DNA of 64,000 nucleotides from Gautieria morchelliformis (taxonomy: Eukaryota; Basidiomycota; Agaricomycetes; Gomphales; Gomphaceae), in contig WHVA01000273.1 in NCBI GenBank assembly GCA_015179125.1, positions 62,001 through 126,000 of the forward strand, written 5' to 3'. The notes beneath the pieces were generated by a model. It searched no databases. It had not been told where the DNA came from and was given only the letters and a program-made list of their open reading frames with translations. The position numbers and the translations under genes were made by a program. Below are positions 58,501-64,000 of this stretch, one piece after another. Within the stretch, counting starts at the first letter, position 1. The number at the start of each line of letters is the position of its first letter.

Positions 58501-61500
58501 CGCCACCAAAATACAAGTAGAAATACTTGACTCAGGGGGCACCTTCGAACTCCTACTAGGGAAACCATGGTTAGGACGCTGCTCTGTGATACACGACTAT
58601 GCAACGGACGAGTTGAGAGTGAAAACAAGAGACCAAGAAGTGACCATCCCAAACCTCTTCGAGTATCTTAGGTTCCAGAAACCCGCCCCGAACATATCCA
58701 AGGCCTTAGCAGCGATACCGTTAGCCCAACCAGCAACGAGGATATCAACCCCACCTACAGAACCGATGATTACAGGCCACAACACACTAACAGCCCCCAC
58801 CGATGGTACCGAGAGCATTCTAGACCCAGCAGAAGATTTACCGAGCCTAGTGGACACAGCAAAACTCGTAAACCAGCTGCGCCCCCCAGAGGCTACGAAC
58901 AACAGATTCGACCCCAACTGCATAGAAACGATCCAAACCAGTGTGACTATAGGTGAAACTCTTCTTCCAGAACAGAAGCAATGAGTGTTAGACCTAATAG
59001 CTACCTACGCGGACATATTCGCTCTACAATTGAGCGAAGTGAAGCCAATAGACTTCATAGAACACCGCATCGATGTACCGGAAGGCATCAAACTACCAAA
59101 AGTCGACACATCTTGCCCACTCACGGTCTCATAGAGGGAGTGGCTACACCAACATATTCACAAGCTGGTGGAAGCAGGGATTCTGCTGAGAATCCCATAC
59201 AACGATGTCTGCTGCGTCAGCCCAATTGTTTTAGCCCCTAAACCGAGACATGACCAAGCCAGGTCCCTAGAAGAGCTCAAGATCCTAGCGAATGCAGCGT
59301 GCAAAGAGGTAGGAGTCGACGCATCACACCCAGACGCACCATCAGACAGGGAGCTCGTGCGACCCCTACCACCGCCAGCTCCCACGCAGTGGCGTCTGTG
59401 CAGCAATTTCGGTGCACTGAACAAGCACACGCAGACCCCACCATTCCCAGTAGGTGACCTGATGAGGAGACAGCACCAGATGAGCGGCTACAAACTATAT
59501 AACGTACTGGACCTAGCGATGGGGTATCACGCATGCCTCGTCAGACAGGATGACTGGGGACTAACCTAACTGCGCACACACTACGATTGGCCCCAACTAA
59601 GGAAAGATTGCACAGAAGTCCCAGCAGAGTGCCCCAATTGTCAACAATTCGGCCCTCGCTTGTGAAATTTCTTACTTCAACCAATCATCAGGCTGCACCC
59701 CTTCAATATGCTCGCAGCGGATTACCTTAAACTCCCCAAAGGAGTTGGAGGCTTCTCCGAAGCACTCGTATTGGTAGACTTCTTCACCCGTTACATCTGG
59801 GGTGTTATCCTTAAGAAACCAGGGACCAACCTAGCCTCCGCGATGGCGCTGAGGATGATCTGTCACGAATGGCAACCGCCAAAACGCCTCCTAACAGACG
59901 GAGGGTCCCATTTCAGAGGACAGCACATGTCAGCGGTCTTACAAGAGTTCGGCATCGAGCACGAGATAACCCCAGCATATGCACCACACTGTAACGGCCT
60001 CATCGAAAATGAGAACAAGCAACTGCTCTCGATCTTGGGGAAAGAATGCGCTTCAGAGCAACCAGACAGAGCGGAAGGTATTACCACGTCCTGGCCGAAG
60101 AAGTGGCCGAGAGCGGTCTCGTTACTGAACGAAAGGAAAACTCCAGTTTTGAACACCTCACCCAAATCCATTATGTTTGGGATGATCGACGGGTCGTTCG
60201 ACATTGACGATGTCATGGACCTAGACTTCGATCCAGGTTCGAGATTCGCATTCTTAGAGGCAGACCGCGAAGTCACCAGGGAACACTTGCAATCAGTCCA
60301 AGAGAGACGGAAAGCATGGTTCGATAAAAAAGCCAAACCCACGACCTTCGAGATAGGAAACCTCATTCTAGTGCACAACTCGAAGCTGGACACTTCACGA
60401 GAAGCCAAATATAAACTCTCAGCTCCTTGGCTCAGACCGTTCAGAATCTCGGGAAAGAGCAACAACTCGTATTACTTGGAGTGCTTATCAGGTCGAAAAG
60501 CAACAGGCAAAGTACACGCAAACTGCCTCAAAAAGTTCCACCTCAGAACACACGACCCTGTCCAAGAACCACACACCGTGACATCAGTGCAACACGAGGA
60601 TACGCTGCTACTGTTACGTATCGAGATTTCCGCTAAGTCGGAACTGGAAAGGACAGCGACTTCAACTTATAGGTTGTGCCCCCAATGAACTATCGTCCTA
60701 GGTTTTTCGGAAATGAGTCGGAAGTCGGAACTGAGGCGGAAGGCGGAAGACGGAAGACGGAGAGACAGAGGTCTTGCTAGACTCGCTGTGCTAAGAACAG
60801 GAGATGGAGAGAAGGAAATCAAGTATCGAAGGCGATTATCTGATTGCAGAATAACAGACATACATGACAGGCTTTCATACAAAGAGCTGAGACAACAAGG
60901 AATAGGATGGTACTAAGCAAATTCTGGGGGAAGCGGAAGTCAAGTAGACAATGCGTGGGAACTAACTAATTGGGAACAATGGGACTACAAGGGGGGTTCA
61001 GGGTAAGGTAAAACAATGGCAAAGAACAAGGGGTCGGGAAAACATATCTGACAATGAAATACAAGGAGGGCCAGACATATGGTCTTGATGAACGGTGAGG
61101 TGGGTCCAGTGGGTCCGAGTAATAGAGTTGAAAGAACAAGGGAATAGAACAATGGGCGGAATGTCGGAAATATCAGAGGGGCAGAAAGTGTTGCGGAACT
61201 GAAGGTCGGAAGTCAGAAATGAACGGTCGTAACAGTTACAAACGTTAGACGACCTACCAGAAGACGCGGAAGACGACCTCCCGTTCAATTTCTCACCACA
61301 AGAGACGCCGGAGGAAGCAAAAGAAACACTATTTCTGTCTGAGCCTCCTTTTCCTTCATTCGGAGTCGCTCACAACTATGTTGTTTCGCTTTTCTTGGAG
61401 GGGAGTGTAGACGCTGAGATATCCATATATCTCAACATCTAGCACCGGAGCACCCACACCGACCCCGTAGGTCATCGAAGGTAGATGATTCCCTACTTGA

Positions 61501-61647
61501 GGGACTGTATAGTAGCGGAGAGACCTGGAGATGACACATTATCCTTAGTTCTTCCTTCCATACCAGACTATGAGTTCACGTTGTCTCTCCAGTACTTACA
61601 CGATCTACGTCCTAATTCGTCCATACTTGATGTGATCCGCGTCCACA
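55571..61647 (+). mobile_element. Gypsy LTR retrotransposon, broken
   Basis: Gypsy-type element with LTRs 55571-55812 and 61406-61647 (242 bp each, TGTAGACGC..TCCACA). A 4-bp target duplication ACTC lies at 55567-55570 and 61648-61651, and a primer-binding-like TGGTGGCAACGG follows the 5' LTR. Parts seen: gag (about 55900-57950), protease (about 58500-58600), partial reverse transcriptase (about 59130-59570) and integrase (about 59710-60570). Several breaks; LTRs differ at a small number of sites, so it is middle-aged. LTR-like sequence at about 60710-61237 sits in its 3' part. Confidence 0.9.
60710..61237. mobile_element. Probable LTR of another family nested in the Gypsy
   Basis: Right end reads (reverse complement) TGTTACGACCGTTC, like the ends at 21580 and 27553. 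It is noncoding and rich in GGAAGTCGGA words at its left end. Exact left end and target duplication not established. Confidence 0.4.
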
Positions 61648-61651
61648 ACTC

Positions 61652-62131
61652 ACAACTTCATGTGGGTGTAACGGGTGCTAGAATAATTAACCATGAACCA
61701 TTTATTCACCTGTCCGTCTTCATGCAGGCGGTTGGAAGGAAATGTCAGATTCCATTGTGGCGAGTGAGCCGACACTCACCAGAGGCACCCTGCACATCCG
61801 CCTCGAAGCGAAGCTGAACAGTTGAAAATGACATTAGAGGTAGATGCTTGATGGTATCTCGGTGCACAAAAATTTACCACGGTACCATCCGCCACCCCTT
61901 CTGCTCGAAAACTGTACGTGAGAAAATTCGGCCACGGCACGTAGGCTCCGAAAGCTCGCTCCTTTTGTGAACCATCGTCGGCAATATAGATTATTCTGAG
62001 ACGGGCCATCAAAGCAGCCTCTTGTTCGAATTTGACAACAGAAATCGTCTACAACCCAAGCGTTGCGGAAGAAGTGAGATATAACAGCAAGGGTGGTATG
62101 TATGATCCCTACATCTATGGTAGAGAGATCC
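61652..62131. other. Right flank of Gypsy, no confident gene
   Basis: Short open stretches on both strands (61485-62012) have no family signature. Confidence 0.35.
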
Positions 62132-62311
62132 TGTGGAACTTCGGGCTAGAAAGCAACATATCAACACGAGTAGCCATGATGCTATCTTCCAATGGAGGAC
62201 TTAGGGTTTCGGTCTCAGACATGCGTGGAACTTCGACCTAGAAGGCAACGTATCGACACGAGTAGCCATGATGCTATGTTCCATGGAGACTTACAGCTTG
62301 GGTTTCGGACA
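62132..62311. repeat. Two ~90-bp tandem units
   Basis: TGGAACTTCGGGCTAGAAAG.. at 62132 is repeated as TGGAACTTCGACCTAGAAGG.. at 62225; both contain CACGAGTAGCCATGATGCTAT. Confidence 0.8.
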
Positions 62312-62434
62312 TGTTACGCACTAACAGGGGTTGAAACTTGGAGGAGAAAGGGTGTTGTGTCGAAATAAGAGGATCAAAAGACAGTGTTATATGGCCACAG
62401 ATGTCCGTACTCTAAGTGATTTTGCTAGCAATAT

Positions 62435-62493
62435 ATATTGGCTCAACTGAATTGAAAATATTAGGCACCTCAAACATTCAGTTGAGCCAATAT
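62435..62493. repeat. Perfect 18-bp inverted repeat
   Basis: Arms ATATTGGCTCAACTGAAT (62435-62452) and its exact reverse complement (62476-62493) with a 23-bp loop. A strong hairpin; could be a small MITE-like piece. Confidence 0.85.
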
Positions 62494-62643
62494 CTTTTGG
62501 TAGCGACATCATGACTCGGATGACAGGTTATTCACTGGAATAATTACTGCAATATATCACATATCAACCGCATAATTATGGCTAGCTTCTTGAGTTTGTT
62601 CCCAATCTATTAGTCTTCTATTAAGCATACAACACCATTTCGT

Positions 62644-62958
62644 TTGCATTGCTTTGCCAGTGTTTTCCCATGTGATATTGTGAGACATTGGATTGTTGCC
62701 CTTTCATTGGCTATTGTGTCAGACAAGTGTTACTCAGCATTCGTGTGATTGGGTGTCACAGGGGTTTGCATATGTTTTCCTCTGTTTTGGCGGCTTTGCA
62801 TTGCTTTGCCAGTGGTTTACCATGTTTCCCACCCATGTGACATTGTGAGATGTTGGATTGTTGCCCTTTCATTGGCTATCGTGTCAGACAAGCGTTACTC
62901 AGCATTCCTGTGATTGGGTGTAGCAGGGGTTTGCATATGTTTTCTTCTGTTTTGGTGG
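62644..62958. repeat. ~152-bp tandem duplication
   Basis: Two units starting TTGCATTGCTTTGCCAGTG at 62644 and 62796, sharing GGATTGTTGCCCTTTCATTG and GGGGTTTGCATATGTTTTC. A decayed third unit may follow to about 63060. Confidence 0.8.
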
Positions 62959-63229
62959 CATGTGATGTTGTCTGTCAAATGTTATTGGCTGAGAACTGAC
63001 ACAGTCCTTCATATGCACTCCTGTGATTGGCTATTGGCTCTTCCTCTGCTTTGTGTGTGTGTTGCACCGTTTGCTTACCAAGGTTTTCCCTCTGCGTGCA
63101 CGGGCTCACTTTTAGGAATAATATATTAGATATATCAGAAATGATATATTTGGTAACTCAGGGAGTTGGGAATCCTTTGTGCACCCCTGTGCACGGTATA
63201 TGCATGAGCTGACTAAGCTCTGTGGAGCG

Positions 63230-64000
63230 AGTCGTCACTGATTGATGTAGGTCACGTGACCGAGTCGAGGAAGAAACAGGTGAGAACAGAGGAACAAGTG
63301 GTCCGAAGCTTTCGCTTTTGGAACAGTATAGTGTAGCCAGTTATAGTAGACTCTCAACAAAGAATTAGAGAAATCTATCAAGAAATAAGTTCTGTAGCTA
63401 TCAAACAAGTCTACAGCTACTTCAGGGGGTGAAACAGTGAATCATGGATAATTTCTGGATGATATTCTGGATGTCTGGTTCGTACATTTATGGTAGCTAC
63501 TTATACTAAAATAGTAGTGAGTACCAGTGTTCAAGATAGTGAGTGAATGGGTCAGGATAATGTGGAAATGCTCCACAGGCTGCATACAGCTGTGGGGCAG
63601 GAACAATGATGGGGATACTTGTCCTACTGACAAGTATCTAACTTGGGACCTTGGAGCAATATACAAAGCCCCTTTCAACATGTAATACAGCTCGTAATCA
63701 GTGGAGCTGGTCAGGGGAATAGAATAGAAAAGAATTCTGTGTGTCCTGTGCTGTGTGCCTACAGCAGCCTTGGCAAGGCATTTGCCATCTCTGTACCTCT
63801 CTCCTGAGGTAGCTATTCAGTACGTCCATAGATAGGACAGTATACTGTAATCTCCATCGTGTCCGATGTCCCTGTATGGGATTGTCAGTCCCATAGCAAT
63901 ATTTCTTCTGACCAGGGCCCAGGTGCCTGCTTTCCAGGGCAGGCACTGTTACTGGTGCATGGATTATTTATCCCAGATGTTAGCTCAGTTAGACGATTGA
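63230..64000. mobile_element. LTR-like sequence running off the right edge
   Basis: Noncoding; 63240-63720 matches 26530-27010 in opposite orientation (GGTCACGTGACC, TAGCTATCAAACAAG, CAGGGGGTGAAAC). Either a solo LTR or the edge of a retroelement continuing beyond the window. Confidence 0.5.

Noticed and set aside
60711-60916. Small basic protein gene after the Gypsy integrase
   Set aside because: The start is a low-complexity CGGAAG repeat in probable LTR sequence; no family or splice support.

Overview
The window looks like a chromosome segment of a mushroom-forming fungus (Agaricomycetes, Basidiomycota). Host genes are cut by many short introns of about 50-60 bp with GT..AG ends. Their protein families are typical of that group: NACHT-ankyrin NLRs, a large signal-anchored family, a P450 and an alpha/beta hydrolase. 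They sit among LTR retrotransposon remnants, pogo and mariner transposases, a LINE and fold-back elements. The species cannot be named from the sequence alone. No tRNA, rRNA, CRISPR array or bacterial-type operon was seen.

Layout. 0.4-7.3 kb: a signal-anchored protein of a family expanded in basidiomycetes, in splice-compatible phase with a NACHT-ankyrin NLR carrying 27-28 ankyrin repeats. 7.3-11 kb: a 1.7-kb segment present twice in direct orientation. 12.2-13.5 kb (minus): an HSL-type alpha/beta hydrolase, 4 exons, 382 codons. 15.6-19.6 kb (plus): exportin-T (tRNA exportin), 13 exons, 1084 codons. 20-29.4 kb: repeats, Copia and Gypsy fossils nested in each other, and a LINE tail. 29.8-31.2 kb (minus): an orphan NLR N-terminal gene without NACHT. 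32 kb: glycosyltransferase remnant. 33.6-36.0 kb (minus): an apparently whole cytochrome P450 with about 15 introns, including a 12-nt exon. 37.5-40.7 kb (minus): a decayed pogo-like transposase with a long C-terminal extension. 41.8-47.0 kb: a Copia element that looks whole, with matching 488-bp LTRs and a 5-bp target duplication. 47.3-48.5 kb: a decayed Tc1/mariner-type transposase. 48.6-51.1 kb: a ~130-bp satellite broken by a nested Copia LTR and a 350-bp fold-back element. 51.2-54.1 kb (minus): a decayed gene with about 48 copies of an acidic hexapeptide. 55.6-61.6 kb: a broken Gypsy element with 242-bp LTRs. 62-64 kb: short tandem repeats and an LTR-like end.

How it fits together. The housekeeping part is exportin-T. 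The hydrolase and P450 are metabolic. The most interesting biology is the NLR material. The first NLR has an ankyrin domain made of near-identical two-repeat blocks (198 bp), in which one repeat type is almost constant and the other changes at a few predicted surface positions. That is the pattern expected of a fast-evolving recognition receptor. A second NLR N-terminus lies 22 kb away. Several plain DNA transposons, the LINE and one decayed gene carry CGA-to-TGA or matching G-to-A changes, which suggests CpG methylation and deamination acting on repeats.
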